A stretch of 16,928 nt of DNA from Rickettsiaceae bacterium (GCA_030731565.1 JANQTT010000052.1:1-16928); one strand, 5' to 3'. Positions 1 through 8,101 are shown, counted from the stretch's first letter. A program made the numbers and translations. Notes: generated by a model from the letters alone, not told the origin.

Positions 1-49
1 ATGCGCAGTTAAGAAATGACGTCTATACTTAATCAAAAATAATAGCATC

Positions 50-370
50 ATGTTAAATACTTTACTTTTTATACACTTAATTATTGCTCTACTACTTGTT
101 GTAGTTATTTTACTACAGAAAACTAGCACAGATGGCTTGAGCGGTATTGGTGGAGGCGGCAATAATATGGGATTAATGAGCGGAAGATCCGCTGCAAATT
201 TTTTAACAAGGACTACTATCGTTTTGGGAGTTATATTTTTTGCCAATGCCTTAATGCTAGCTAATTTATCATCAAAATCTCATAAGAGCATTTCTAGCAA
301 GATTGAAAAGTCAGAACCATCACCTGTTGAAAATTCAACTGATGATATTTCTTTACCAATTGCCAAGTAA
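50..370 (+). CDS. secG: SecG, preprotein translocase subunit
   Basis: This is the small third subunit of the SecYEG protein-export channel in the inner membrane. The 106-residue product has two hydrophobic segments, about residues 4-22 and 53-74. They are joined by a glycine-rich loop (residues 29-42), preceded by the LLQKTSTDGLSG stretch typical of SecG after helix 1. The C-terminal tail (about 76-106) is hydrophilic and rich in Ser and Glu. The length matches alphaproteobacterial SecG. The ATG at 50 is the only sensible start, and no strong Shine-Dalgarno (SD) sequence is visible. In many alphaproteobacteria secG is followed by pyrG and kdsA; here kdsA follows directly, so pyrG is absent or elsewhere. 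Family assignment is firm. The 49 bases upstream contain nothing I can assign. Confidence 0.93.
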   Translation: MLNTLLFIHLIIALLLVVVILLQKTSTDGLSGIGGGGNNMGLMSGRSAANFLTRTTIVLGVIFFANALMLANLSSKSHKSISSKIEKSEPSPVENSTDDISLPIAK

Positions 371-421
371 TTCTTAGAGTATGCTTCTTGCATAACAGAT
401 GAATGAGGAATTTTACGAAGA

Positions 422-1252
422 ATGCAAATGAATAATATTGTTAAAGTAGCCGATATATCGATCTCAAATGATTTACCTTTTGCTCTAGTCGCAGGACCTT
501 GCCAAATTGAAACTCTAGATCACGCTCTATTTGTTGCCGAAAGTATAAAAAAAATTACAAATAAACTTGGAATTTCTTTTATTTACAAATCATCTTTTGA
601 CAAAGCTAATCGTACTTCTGCGAAAGCACAAAGGGGCACTGGTATTGATGAAGGACTTAACATTTTAGCAAAAGTAAAATCTGAAATTGGCTGTCCAATT
701 TTAACCGATGTACACAATGAAGGGCAGTGCAAACCCGCTGCAGACGTAGTTGACGTGCTTCAAATACCAGCTTTCTTATGCAGACAAACTGACTTGCTGA
801 AAGCCGCAGCAGATACGGGCAAAGTTGTAAAAGTAAAGAAAGGACAGTTCTTAGCTCCTTGGGATATGAAAAATGTTTACGATAAGCTGGTGAGTTTTAA
901 TGCTAAGGGTATTATCTTAACGGAGAGAGGGACCTCTTTTGGTTATAATACACTTGTTTCAGATATGAGAGGTCTTGCAATAATGGCAGAGACTGGGGCT
1001 CCGGTGTTCTTTGATGCAACTCATTCGGTACAACAACCAGGTGGAATAGGTACCGCCAGCGGTGGTCAAAGACAATATGTAGAATTACTTGCCAGGTGTG
1101 CTATTGCCGCCGGAGTAGCGGGTGTTTTTTTAGAAGTTCACCAGGATCCTGATAAGGCCCCAAGTGATGGACCATGTATGTTGAAACTGGATTCCCTTGA
1201 AACAACTCTTTCTACTCTCAAGAAATTTGACGAATTACGCAAGAGTATGTAA
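422..1252 (+). CDS. kdsA: 3-deoxy-8-phosphooctulonate synthase (KDO8P synthase)
   Basis: The enzyme condenses phosphoenolpyruvate with arabinose 5-phosphate to make KDO 8-phosphate, the precursor of the KDO sugar of LPS. It is cytoplasmic. The 276-residue product has all family blocks: AGPCQIE (24-30), [11 protein letters not shown] (56-66), TDVHN (95-99), [11 protein letters not shown] (139-149), the [11 protein letters not shown] loop (198-208) and [15 protein letters not shown] (237-251). Cys27, His201, Glu238 and Asp249 have exactly the spacing of the metal ligands of Aquifex KdsA (Cys11, His185, Glu222, Asp233). This places it in the metal-dependent class rather than the E. coli class, which has Asn in place of the Cys. 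The GAGG at 405-408 lies 13 bases before the ATG at 422; the ATG at 428 is a less likely start. It forms a run with secG and the acyltransferase gene. Confidence 0.96.
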   Translation: MQMNNIVKVADISISNDLPFALVAGPCQIETLDHALFVAESIKKITNKLGISFIYKSSFDKANRTSAKAQRGTGIDEGLNILAKVKSEIGCPILTDVHNEGQCKPAADVVDVLQIPAFLCRQTDLLKAAADTGKVVKVKKGQFLAPWDMKNVYDKLVSFNAKGIILTERGTSFGYNTLVSDMRGLAIMAETGAPVFFDATHSVQQPGGIGTASGGQRQYVELLARCAIAAGVAGVFLEVHQDPDKAPSDGPCMLKLDSLETTLSTLKKFDELRKSM

Positions 1253-1339
1253 TTATATTGTTTTTTATCAAAAAAACTACCCAGATACTAGTAAATATAT
1301 CTAATATTTATCGCTAGAAGAATTGGCCCCTATCTTCGA

Positions 1340-2080
1340 GTGACTCAAACAGCTCGTAAGAATCTAAAGAGAGTATATGGCGATGATATAGATATCGAAA
1401 GCACTATAAATGATCTTTGGGATAACTATGGCAGGTACATTGGCGAGTTTCCTTTTATTAATGGTTTAGATTCGGCAGAACTTGATAAAAGAGTCAAAGT
1501 TATAGGGCTTGAAAAAGTTGAGGCTTTTCAAAAAACGAATCAACCTTTTATGTTATTTTTAGGACATCAGGCTAATTGGGACTTTGTTATTCGAAAAATA
1601 AATGATATTTATCCAAAATTTGGTATCGCTTACAGAGCAGCGAATAACCCATATGTAGATAAAAAAATTCTTCAAGAGCGTGCCAATGATACGTCAATCA
1701 CTATGATTGCCAAAGGGACCTCTGGCGCAAAATCTATTATTCGGGCTATAAAATCTGGAGCGTCTATAGCGATGTTAGTTGATCAAAAAATGAATAATGG
1801 AATTGAAGTACCATTTTTTGGATTTCCAGCAATGACGGCTGTAGCTCTTGCACGGCTAAGTCTGCAATATAAATACCCAATTGTTCCACTACAAATAGTT
1901 CGCATTGGCAAGAGTAGCAATTTTGAACTAATACTTCACGACCCACTAGAGCCATCGATAACTAAAGACATTGAAAAAGATTGTTATAATATCATGCTCG
2001 AGGTAAATAAGACTCTTGAACAATGGATTAGAGAAAAACCAGAACAGTGGTTTTGGTTTCATAATAGATGGAAAAATTAG
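1340..2080 (+). CDS. Lipid A biosynthesis acyltransferase (LpxL/HtrB family), N-terminus missing
   Basis: LpxL/HtrB-family enzymes add a secondary acyl chain to KDO2-lipid A at the inner membrane. The HX4D catalytic motif is intact (His76-QANW-Asp81). Other family blocks are AMLVDQK (144-150), VPFFGFPAMTAVALARL (157-173) and a C-terminal PEQWFWFHNRWK. The only usable start is GTG at 1340, giving 246 residues against about 290-310 normally, with no clear SD. The same frame stays open upstream to a stop at 1292-1294 and encodes IARRIGPYLR, which resembles the family sequence just after the membrane anchor. The homology therefore begins before any start codon. The N-terminal transmembrane helix that normally anchors these enzymes is absent. 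kdsA ends at 1252, so there is no room for it unless part was lost or the frame shifted. It may be a decaying gene, an anchorless enzyme or an assembly error. LpxL and LpxM cannot be told apart here. Confidence 0.8.
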   Translation: MTQTARKNLKRVYGDDIDIESTINDLWDNYGRYIGEFPFINGLDSAELDKRVKVIGLEKVEAFQKTNQPFMLFLGHQANWDFVIRKINDIYPKFGIAYRAANNPYVDKKILQERANDTSITMIAKGTSGAKSIIRAIKSGASIAMLVDQKMNNGIEVPFFGFPAMTAVALARLSLQYKYPIVPLQIVRIGKSSNFELILHDPLEPSITKDIEKDCYNIMLEVNKTLEQWIREKPEQWFWFHNRWKN

Positions 2081-2103
2081 GCACCATAAAGTTAATGGAT
2101 TAT

Positions 2104-2127
2104 ATAGGTATAAAAGCCTATTGTTTT
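2104..2127. terminator. Weak hairpin between the convergent acyltransferase and orphan genes
   Basis: ATAGG at 2104-2108 can pair with CCTAT at 2117-2121 across an 8-base loop, followed on the plus strand by TGTTTT. It lies between the stop of the acyltransferase gene (2080) and the convergent stop at 2126-2128, so it could end transcription. The stem is only five base pairs, so support is weak. Confidence 0.25.
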
Positions 2128-2530
2128 ACAATATTATACAACAATTACTGCAATTACTCTCCTGATCGGCTACTACAGCTTGATGTGTATTATCGTTGTA
2201 CCCATCAGCATAAGAAGGTACATGAACATCTCCAATAACTGATACGTCTAATACAGGTTGTTTATCACTGATGCTTACTTGCATAATAGGGAATCTTAGT
2301 ATCTGGCTATCGCTTTCCTTAACTATTGCAACTGATGGAGTGTGGTTATCAGAGCCTAGAAGCTTATCACTAAGGTTGCTTCCACTAACTGGTTCCGACT
2401 CCGCTAACTTAGCCCCCCTGTTTAATTGTTTTATAAAAAACAATATTGGCCTTGACATAAATTCATGTCCTGGCGAAGGCTCATCACTATCGCTGCTTCG
2501 TTCCTCAAACGAGAATATTACTCTTGACAT
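2126..2530 (-). CDS. Orphan small protein ending in a CaaX-like motif (CIIL); 5' end possibly decayed
   Basis: I do not recognise this 134-residue product by homology. It is polar, rich in Ser, Asp and Glu (especially residues 7-20 and 42-60), and has no signal peptide or membrane helix. It ends NCSNCCIIL: Cys131 is fourth from the end, followed by two Ile and a terminal Leu. That fits the eukaryotic CaaX prenylation signature, with Leu favouring geranylgeranylation, and Cys127 and Cys130 are nearby. An intracellular bacterium could use this to anchor a secreted protein in host membranes, as Legionella AnkB does; this is inference. The ATG at 2530 has no SD. A consensus SD (2640-2646) lies about 110 bases upstream, followed by open but start-less and out-of-frame coding-like sequence, so the annotated start may be only a remnant. 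A plus-strand frame at 2271-2639 is its antisense. Confidence 0.5.
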   Translation of the reverse strand: MSRVIFSFEERSSDSDEPSPGHEFMSRPILFFIKQLNRGAKLAESEPVSGSNLSDKLLGSDNHTPSVAIVKESDSQILRFPIMQVSISDKQPVLDVSVIGDVHVPSYADGYNDNTHQAVVADQESNCSNCCIIL

Positions 2531-2646
2531 ACTTGGGACTTTTCAGTTATTACATCTCCAGATAAAATGTGTTCATCAAAGACTACAGGTGTTACTTTTC
2601 CTAGGCTTTTGTTTTTTAGAAATTTTGGATATAATTTAACCTCCTA
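2522..2646 (-). pseudogene. Coding-like 5' extension of the orphan gene, with strong SD but no start codon
   Basis: On the minus strand TAGGAGGT (complement of 2639-2646) is a near-perfect ribosome-binding site. Seven bases after AGGAGG the sequence reads ATA TCC AAA ATT TCT, which would encode (M)SKISKKQKPRK if ATA had been ATG. A second frame, open from the SD to a TAA at 2522-2524, encodes protein-like sequence ending FDEHILSGDVITEKSQ and contains no ATG, GTG or TTG. Its TAA overlaps the ATG at 2530 of the main frame. I infer one gene that started behind the SD, then lost its start codon and gained frameshifts. The alternative is a separate small gene with a non-canonical start. Confidence 0.35.
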
Positions 2647-2756
2647 AAAAATTAAAACTATATTTATATCTTTAAGTTAACATTTATTTTTTACCAAGTA
2701 AATTAATTAACTTGACGATGCCAAAAATTAGAATACGAACTTAGCGTTAATTTTTG

Positions 2757-2785
2757 TTGAGTTCTGGGTCGTATAGTACTACAAT
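2757..2785 (+). promoter_or_regulatory. Sigma-70 type promoter for the hydrolase gene
   Basis: TTGAGT at 2757-2762 and TACAAT at 2780-2785 are separated by exactly 17 bases; each matches the consensus (TTGACA / TATAAT) at four or five of six positions. Transcription would start near 2792, leaving a leader of about 78 bases before the ATG at 2870. The leader holds a small hairpin (CTGACT 2812-2817 with AGTCAG 2823-2828). Assigned by sequence match only. Confidence 0.5.
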
Positions 2786-2869
2786 CCGCAGCTGGCTAAT
2801 TTTTTTAGTTACTGACTATCTAAGTCAGAAAAATAATAACAAAGCACCAAATATAAATGGAGAGCATAA

Positions 2870-3589
2870 ATGCCTGAGGTATTTTTTAACGGCCCAGCTG
2901 GTCGAATAGAAGGAAAATTTGCGGAGTCTCCAAACCCAAGGGCTCCGATAGCTCTCGTATTGCATCCCCATCCAAAATTTGGTGGCACTATGAACAACAA
3001 AGTTGTTTATAATGTATATAAAACATTATTTGAACATGATTTTACAGTTCTTAGAATAAATTTCAGAGGCGTTGGAAGATCTTTAGGTGAGTATGACGAT
3101 GGTATAGGAGAAATGACCGACGCGGCAACTGCGCTCGACTGGTTACAAATAAATTATCCTATGAGTAAGCTTAACTTAATTGCCGGCTTTTCTTTTGGGG
3201 CATGGATTGCAATGCAGCTTATTATGCGCAGACCAGAAATAACTAATTTTCTTGCAATTTCACCACCTGTAAATAAATATGACTTTTCGTTTCTTTCTCC
3301 GTGCCCTATTCCAGGCCTAATTCTTCAAGGAGACAAAGACAGTGTTGTTTCAGAAGAGTCTGTTGGTGAGCTTGCTAGCCGCCTTTCAAAACAAAAAAAT
3401 ATTGATGTTAATTACAGAGTAATACCGGGGGCAGATCATTTTTTTCGCGATAAGATAGAATTGCTAAATGAGGAAATAGGAGATTATCTAAAACTCACAT
3501 TCTCACATCAATTAACAAAACCAACCGTAAAAAATGCTTCAACTAATGAGTCAGTCCAATCGCCACCAAAAAAAGTTTTTTTGGATTAA
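2870..3589 (+). CDS. Alpha/beta hydrolase (COG2945-like)
   Basis: This is a 239-residue cytoplasmic alpha/beta-hydrolase of the small COG2945-like group, whose substrate is not known. The nucleophile elbow is GFSFG (106-110) with Ser108. The likely acid is Asp157 in LQGDKDSVV and the base is His190 in PGADHFF, so the catalytic triad appears complete. Other family marks are LVLHPHPKFGGTMNNKVV (29-46), rich in His and near the oxyanion region, and NFRGVGRSLG (64-73). A Thr/Ser/Pro-rich tail follows from about residue 213. The ATG has a GGAG eight bases upstream (2859-2862). It has its own promoter and stands alone between an orphan gene and the convergent valS. The fold is certain and the function is not. 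Confidence 0.88.
   Translation: MPEVFFNGPAGRIEGKFAESPNPRAPIALVLHPHPKFGGTMNNKVVYNVYKTLFEHDFTVLRINFRGVGRSLGEYDDGIGEMTDAATALDWLQINYPMSKLNLIAGFSFGAWIAMQLIMRRPEITNFLAISPPVNKYDFSFLSPCPIPGLILQGDKDSVVSEESVGELASRLSKQKNIDVNYRVIPGADHFFRDKIELLNEEIGDYLKLTFSHQLTKPTVKNASTNESVQSPPKKVFLD
3566..3584 (+). repeat. A7/T7 inverted repeat at the 3' end of the hydrolase gene
   Basis: CCAAAAAAA (3566-3574), one G, then TTTTTTTGG (3576-3584) form a perfect 19-base inverted repeat spanning the last codons before the TAA at 3587-3589. A hairpin with a T-tract on either strand could help stop transcription. It is also coding sequence, so this may be incidental in AT-rich DNA. Confidence 0.3.
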
Positions 3590-3682
3590 AGCTAGCATGA
3601 GTGTGAGTTTGGCATAAAAAACGATTGTAGTTCCATTCAATTAAGCACGGTAGTTATTGATAGTAGCCTTTATGTACAGTGG

Positions 3683-3713
3683 CCAGACGGGATGGTTGCT
3701 AACCATGACCTGG
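3683..3713. repeat. Hairpin between the convergent hydrolase and valS genes
   Basis: ATGGTT (3692-3697) and AACCAT (3701-3706) are perfect complements around a 3-base loop. CCAG (3683-3686) and CTGG (3710-3713) can extend the stem across an internal loop. There is no T-run, so it is not a classical terminator. It is the only structure I see in the 185-base gap at 3590-3774, which otherwise holds no gene. Confidence 0.35.
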
Positions 3714-3774
3714 TTAATTCAACATAATTTTACCAAAAGTAGTCACTTACCATACCAAACTCAGGTTACTTACA

Positions 3775-6288
3775 TTAACTATATATCACATTGATCTCTA
3801 TAGCTTCAGTTTTAAGCCCTTGATCCTTGCTACTAAGCTCCGAAACAAATCTTATTTCTCCGCTTGAAGTGACATTTTTTAAATCTGCAATCAAAGTATC
3901 AGATAGACTTTTTTTACCCATTATCTCAATATAGTTTATTGGGGCTTTAATAGATAAGTTATCTTTTGCCTTCACTTTTCTTACCATCTCAAGGACATCA
4001 ATTAATTGTTCTGAAGACTTATCAACTCCACTAAAAACTAACTCTAATACCGGCCAACCGTGCCGTCTATGAATAGAGTCGTCAGTGGTATATAATAATT
4101 GGTAAAGTTCTTCTGTAATATGTGGCAAGAATGGGGCAAACAATTGGAGAATTATTTTCAAGCCATGATAAAGCGTTAATCTAGCACTCAAAGACCCGGC
4201 TGGATCTTTGTTTTCTTCATCGTAAGCTCTAGTTTTTGTAATCTCTAGATAGTTGTCACAGAATAAAAACCAGAAAAACTGCTCTGTCTGATCCATAGCT
4301 CCAGCATATTCATATTTTTCAAACTCTTTGGTTGTGATTGTGACAAGAGTTGATAGCCTAGTTATAAAATATTTATCAAAATCGTAACATATTTTATCTT
4401 TTAATTGCGGCAGTTCTACATTTTTATATTCACTTGGAATTTTATCAAAATGTTGAGAAACAAACTTTGCTGCATTCCATAATTTATTTACCAAACGCTT
4501 ACCATTATTCATAATATCAAGAGAATAAGCTGTATCAGCTCCAAGTTTTGAGCTAGCAGACCAATATCTTATAACATCGGCACCAAATTGTTCAAGCAAA
4601 GTGTCTGGCACCAAAACATTCCCTTTAGATTTAGACATTTTGCTTCGATCTTCAGCCAAACACCAACCACTAATCATTATATTTTTCCACGGCAACGTGT
4701 TTTCATGCAGATGACTTTTAAGCAAGGTATAATATGCCCATGTTCTTAAAATTTCATGGGCTTGAGGGCGTAAATCTGCAGGGAATAATGCTTTATGACG
4801 CTCCTGGTTAACCATAAAACCTTCCGCTATACCATGTGAACTTAACTGAGGAGAAACAGAGCTAGTTGACCATGTATCCATCACATCTTTATCAGCTTCT
4901 ACCTCCTCTCTTGCATAACCATTTGGTAAATCATGCGCAGGATCTACTGGTAATTGTTCGGGCGTTGCTAAAAGTATTTTTCCTTCCTCTCCACTCCTTT
5001 TGGAATACCACACAGGAAACGGCACACCGAAATATCTTTGCCTTGAGATACACCAATCAAGAGATACTCCTTGAATCCAGCTATCAAGCTTAATTTTCAT
5101 TGAATGTGGATACCAATTTAATTCATTTGACCTTTTTACCAACTCGTCTTTATGATTAATCGCCTTAATAAACCATTGAGGACTAGTTAGTATTTCCAAA
5201 GGAGCACCAGATCTCTCTGCACATTTAACCGTTTGAATCCTTTCTGTTTGGTTAAGAAGCAAACCTTCATTTTTTAAAAGCTCAATAATTTTTTCTCTTG
5301 CCTGTACGATCTTCATACCAACAATTTCCATAGCAAATTTCTCAGCTTTTTCTTTGTCGGTACAGCTATCATCGAACTCTATGCCAGATATAGTCCCCCA
5401 CTTACTAAAAATTAATTTAGTTGGTAACTTATGTTTTCTCCACCATAAAATATCAGTTTGATCACCAAAAGTGCAACACATTACAAGACCAGTACCTTTT
5501 TCTTGATCGACTATATCATCAGCTATTAGAGGCACTTTAACACTAAATAGTGGGGATATTGCAAATGTTCCCGCTAGTTTATTATATCTCGTGTCATCAG
5601 GGTGAAACAACACAGCCACACATGCCGGAAGCAATTCTGGTCTAGTTGTAGCAACAATTATTGGGGCGCCACCTTCAGTTATAAATTTAATATCATTCAT
5701 GAAGGTTGTTTTTTCATGATCTTCTATATCAGCCTGAGCTAGAGCCGTCTGATCAACTGGGTCCCACAGCATTGGTTGCGAATCACGATATATCTGGTTC
5801 TTATGTATTAAATCAAGAAAAGACATTTGTGATATTTTGCAAGAAACTGGGCTAATAGTCCTATACTCAATATTCCAATCCACCGATAATGCGATTCGAT
5901 TAAATAAGTCATGAAATTTTGCCTCTTCAACTTCCACCACATCTTGACAAATGGCAATAAATTCTTCCCGATTCATGCTACTTGCTCTAACTTTCCGCTT
6001 CGCTTCGACTAGTCTCTCTGTTGGTAATCCATTATCATCAAAGCCCATGGGATAAAATATATTCATTCCCTTCATGCGCTGATAGCGAACTATAAAATCA
6101 GTATGAGTATAGCTATAGACATGCCCTATATGCAATTGTCCTGAAACAGTTGGGGGCGGCGTATCTACAACATACGTTTTATCACGCCTTTCATTTTTAT
6201 CCCACAGATATACACCATGCTTTTGCCAATACTCTTGCCATTTTTTTTCACTATTATTAAAATTGTACTTGCTAGGGAATTCTACCAT
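3775..6288 (-). CDS. valS: Valyl-tRNA synthetase, archaeal-type
   Basis: This enzyme charges tRNA-Val and edits mis-activated threonine. It is an 837-residue class I synthetase. The HIGH motif is at 53-56 ([11 protein letters not shown]) and KMSKS at 550-554 ([13 protein letters not shown]). The editing (CP1) domain lies at about 190-345 and includes [14 protein letters not shown] (213-226). Tryptophan-rich QWFIKAI (371-377) and [18 protein letters not shown] (410-427) are typical of ValS. The block [12 protein letters not shown] (81-92) replaces the GTDHAGIATQ sequence of ordinary bacterial ValS and marks the archaeal-like form found in Rickettsia. The C-terminus is short and lacks the long coiled-coil arm of bacterial ValS. 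It is divergent from ubiA, with 60 bases between the starts. No strong SD precedes the ATG at 6288. Confidence 0.96.
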   Translation of the reverse strand: MVEFPSKYNFNNSEKKWQEYWQKHGVYLWDKNERRDKTYVVDTPPPTVSGQLHIGHVYSYTHTDFIVRYQRMKGMNIFYPMGFDDNGLPTERLVEAKRKVRASSMNREEFIAICQDVVEVEEAKFHDLFNRIALSVDWNIEYRTISPVSCKISQMSFLDLIHKNQIYRDSQPMLWDPVDQTALAQADIEDHEKTTFMNDIKFITEGGAPIIVATTRPELLPACVAVLFHPDDTRYNKLAGTFAISPLFSVKVPLIADDIVDQEKGTGLVMCCTFGDQTDILWWRKHKLPTKLIFSKWGTISGIEFDDSCTDKEKAEKFAMEIVGMKIVQAREKIIELLKNEGLLLNQTERIQTVKCAERSGAPLEILTSPQWFIKAINHKDELVKRSNELNWYPHSMKIKLDSWIQGVSLDWCISRQRYFGVPFPVWYSKRSGEEGKILLATPEQLPVDPAHDLPNGYAREEVEADKDVMDTWSTSSVSPQLSSHGIAEGFMVNQERHKALFPADLRPQAHEILRTWAYYTLLKSHLHENTLPWKNIMISGWCLAEDRSKMSKSKGNVLVPDTLLEQFGADVIRYWSASSKLGADTAYSLDIMNNGKRLVNKLWNAAKFVSQHFDKIPSEYKNVELPQLKDKICYDFDKYFITRLSTLVTITTKEFEKYEYAGAMDQTEQFFWFLFCDNYLEITKTRAYDEENKDPAGSLSARLTLYHGLKIILQLFAPFLPHITEELYQLLYTTDDSIHRRHGWPVLELVFSGVDKSSEQLIDVLEMVRKVKAKDNLSIKAPINYIEIMGKKSLSDTLIADLKNVTSSGEIRFVSELSSKDQGLKTEAIEINVIYS

Positions 6289-6348
6289 TGGTATTACTTG
6301 GGATAATTTTGTTATAGAAGCGAGAATAATATTACAACTAGAACCAAA

Positions 6349-6963
6349 ATGCCAAACATATTTTTGTCCGCAATTAAGCTTGCGAGACTCAACGTTCCAG
6401 CTAGTTACTTGCTGCCCTTTTTCATAGCGTCGTTTGGTGGCGTACTGGGTAGTACCCTTTTTACGGATCTAAAAATGCTTCCATTATTTTTTGCTGGAAG
6501 CCTTAGTGCAAGGGGTGCTGGATGCATTATCAATGATGTCTTGGATAGAAATTTTGACAACAAAGTTGAAAGAACCAAAAACCGACCTCTAGCGAATGGA
6601 TCAATTAGTATACAATTTGCCCTTATTCAATTGATTATATTTTTAGTCATTAGTTTTTTAATACTCCTCACACTTCCTAAAGTAGCAATTAACACTTCTT
6701 TAATCGCTGGAGTTATGACAGCCCTTTATCCCTTAATGAAGAGAATAACTTACCTACCTCAAGTTTTTCTTGGTTTAACCTATAGCACAGCTTCTTTAAT
6801 TGGTTACACAAGTATTACTAATAACATTTCTTTAAATGCTATTATCCTATATTTAGCTATAGTATTTTGGACGATAGGATTTGATGTAATCTATGGCTTT
6901 ATGGATATTAAAGACGATAAAAAAATTAACGTCAAATCGATGTCAATTTGGTTAGAAGAATAA
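6349..6963 (+). CDS. ubiA: 4-hydroxybenzoate polyprenyltransferase UbiA, N-terminal part (frameshifted)
   Basis: UbiA joins a polyprenyl tail to 4-hydroxybenzoate, the membrane step of ubiquinone synthesis. This frame holds both Asp-rich, Mg-diphosphate-binding motifs: NDVLDRNFD (62-70), followed by [13 protein letters not shown], and [12 protein letters not shown] (179-190). At least five hydrophobic helices are visible. It stops at TAA 6961-6963 straight after KSMSIWLEE, where the family continues with about 80 more residues and the last helices. Those residues lie immediately downstream in another frame. Omitting the T at 6961 restores one reading frame ([12 protein letters not shown]) of about 288 residues, which is the normal length. 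So this is a frameshifted ubiA, either a recent pseudogene or a sequence error. The local context GAA TAA G does not resemble a known programmed +1 site. Confidence 0.85.
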   Translation: MPNIFLSAIKLARLNVPASYLLPFFIASFGGVLGSTLFTDLKMLPLFFAGSLSARGAGCIINDVLDRNFDNKVERTKNRPLANGSISIQFALIQLIIFLVISFLILLTLPKVAINTSLIAGVMTALYPLMKRITYLPQVFLGLTYSTASLIGYTSITNNISLNAIILYLAIVFWTIGFDVIYGFMDIKDDKKINVKSMSIWLEE

Positions 6964-7216
6964 GAATTATAAAATATGGATTATGACATTTTATACTATA
7001 TTTATAGTACTATTTTTTCTTTCATATTACCTAACTAACATTGATTTATCTACACTGTTCTATCTAGGAATATTTTTGAGTCTAATTTTACTTTCATGGC
7101 AGGTAAAAACTTTAGATATTTATGATCCCAAAAATTGTCAAACACGTTTCAGATCTAATATCTATGTTGGAGTCGCACTCTTCATAGGAGTACTTCACAC
7201 AAAGATGTATTTTTAG
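6962..7216 (+). pseudogene. ubiA: UbiA C-terminal part, detached by a frameshift
   Basis: Read from 6962, this frame encodes [16 protein letters not shown] and then two or three hydrophobic helices. It ends DPKNCQTRFRSNIYVGVALFIG..., close to the UbiA C-terminus (families usually show C...F..N...G here). The first ATG in this frame is at 6983, inside a predicted helix and without an SD, so independent translation is unlikely. It continues the product of 6349-6963 with a one-base offset. The sequence itself shows no further damage, which fits a very recent mutation or a sequencing error. Confidence 0.75.
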
Positions 7217-7225
7217 GTTTATTAC

Positions 7226-7255
7226 TTGAAAAACTATAAAAACAGCTTATATTAT
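7226..7255 (+). promoter_or_regulatory. Promoter upstream of the BAX-inhibitor-1 family gene
   Basis: TTGAAA (7226-7231) is followed after 16 bases by TATATT (7248-7253), and after 18 bases by TATTAT (7250-7255). The leader to the ATG at 7294 would be about 35 bases and contains GAGG at 7282-7285, eight bases before the start. It lies just after the ubiA tail, so the membrane-protein gene may be transcribed on its own. Confidence 0.42.
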
Positions 7256-7293
7256 TATATGTAGATAATGAATTTACTTACGAGGTAACTATT

Positions 7294-8028
7294 ATGATTG
7301 ATTATACTAAATCGTTTGCTGCAAAAGAGACTAAAGGCTTTGATGAAGGGCTTAGGTCTTATATGCTTAAAATATACAACTATATGTCTCTTGCTTTGCT
7401 ACTTACAGGACTTTTTGCTTTTGGCACTCTAAATTTTCCACCATTAATGAATCTGATGTATAATATCGGACCAAATGGTGAGTTTATGGGCACATCTATG
7501 CTTGGGATGATCATTACCTTCGCTCCTCTTGGTATTGCTATTTTCTTCTTTATGGGGATGGCAAGTATGTCTGTTAATAAAGCCCAAACTTTATTTTGGG
7601 TTTATGCAGCCGTAATGGGAATGTCACTTTCTTCATTAGGACTAGTATATACTGGACAGTCTCTTGCACGTACATTCTTTATTTGTTCGGCAGTATTTGG
7701 TTCAATGAGCCTTTACGGATATACTACTAAAAGAGACTTAACATCGATAGGATCATTCTTAATTATGGGTTTAATCGGCTTAATTGTAGTATCTATAGTT
7801 AATATTTTCCTACAAAGCCCAGCTATTAGTTTTGCGACTTCTTTCATTGGGGTAGCAATTTTTATGGGACTAACAGCTTGGGATACACAAAAACTAAAAT
7901 CGATGTACTACCAATCTGGTGGTGGCGAGATGGGCGAAAAAACTGCTATTATGGGAGCTTTCACATTGTATCTCGACTTTATCAACCTATTCTTATATAT
8001 GCTAAGATTCTTTGGCGATAGAAAATAG
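7294..8028 (+). CDS. BAX-inhibitor-1 family inner membrane protein (YccA/YbhL/TMBIM)
   Basis: This is a 244-residue integral membrane protein of the BI-1/UPF0005 family with about seven helices starting near residue 30. The family's conserved features are present: the N-terminal LRSYMLKIYNYMSLALLLTG, and the paired aspartates Asp197 (TAWDTQKLKSMY) and Asp228 (LYLDFINLFLYMLRFFG). In Bacillus YetJ the equivalent pair controls a pH-dependent calcium leak. In bacteria the family is linked to membrane protein quality control or ion leakage. An anti-apoptotic role in the host is sometimes proposed because of the eukaryotic relatives, but nothing here shows it. A strong SD (GAGG) and a terminator suggest a single-gene transcript. 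Family certain, role open. Confidence 0.93.
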   Translation: MIDYTKSFAAKETKGFDEGLRSYMLKIYNYMSLALLLTGLFAFGTLNFPPLMNLMYNIGPNGEFMGTSMLGMIITFAPLGIAIFFFMGMASMSVNKAQTLFWVYAAVMGMSLSSLGLVYTGQSLARTFFICSAVFGSMSLYGYTTKRDLTSIGSFLIMGLIGLIVVSIVNIFLQSPAISFATSFIGVAIFMGLTAWDTQKLKSMYYQSGGGEMGEKTAIMGAFTLYLDFINLFLYMLRFFGDRK

Positions 8029-8072
8029 CCTTGCTATAGTGTCTGCTAATAGCAATAAATAATAAATAAAAA

Positions 8073-8101
8073 GGGTCAATGCTTGCATTGGCTCTTTTTT
8101 T
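8073..8101 (+). terminator. Rho-independent terminator after the BI-1 family gene
   Basis: GGGTCAATGC (8073-8082) pairs with GCATTGGCTC (8085-8094), ten pairs including two G-U, with a tight turn at TT. Seven T residues follow (8095-8101). It lies 45 bases after the stop codon at 8028 and is the clearest terminator in the window. Confidence 0.88.

Noticed and set aside
1..49. Tail of an upstream gene at the window start
   Set aside because: All three plus-strand frames hit stops within 32 bases and the few residues match nothing I can name.
2271..2639. 122-codon plus-strand frame opposite the CaaX-ending gene
   Set aside because: It is Leu/Ser-rich with no SD and reads as the antisense of the minus-strand gene, whose composition and C-terminus are more protein-like.
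2712..2740. TTGACG at 2712-2717 as a -35 box
   Set aside because: No acceptable -10 lies 16-18 bases downstream; the pair at 2757-2785 fits much better.
3590..3774. tRNA or small RNA gene in the hydrolase-valS gap
   Set aside because: No cloverleaf or T-loop sequence could be found; only the short hairpin at 3683-3713 is present.
6955..6970. Programmed +1 frameshift in ubiA
   Set aside because: GAA TAA G does not allow good re-pairing of the P-site tRNA after a +1 shift and has no upstream SD-like stimulator as in prfB; mutation or sequence error is simpler.
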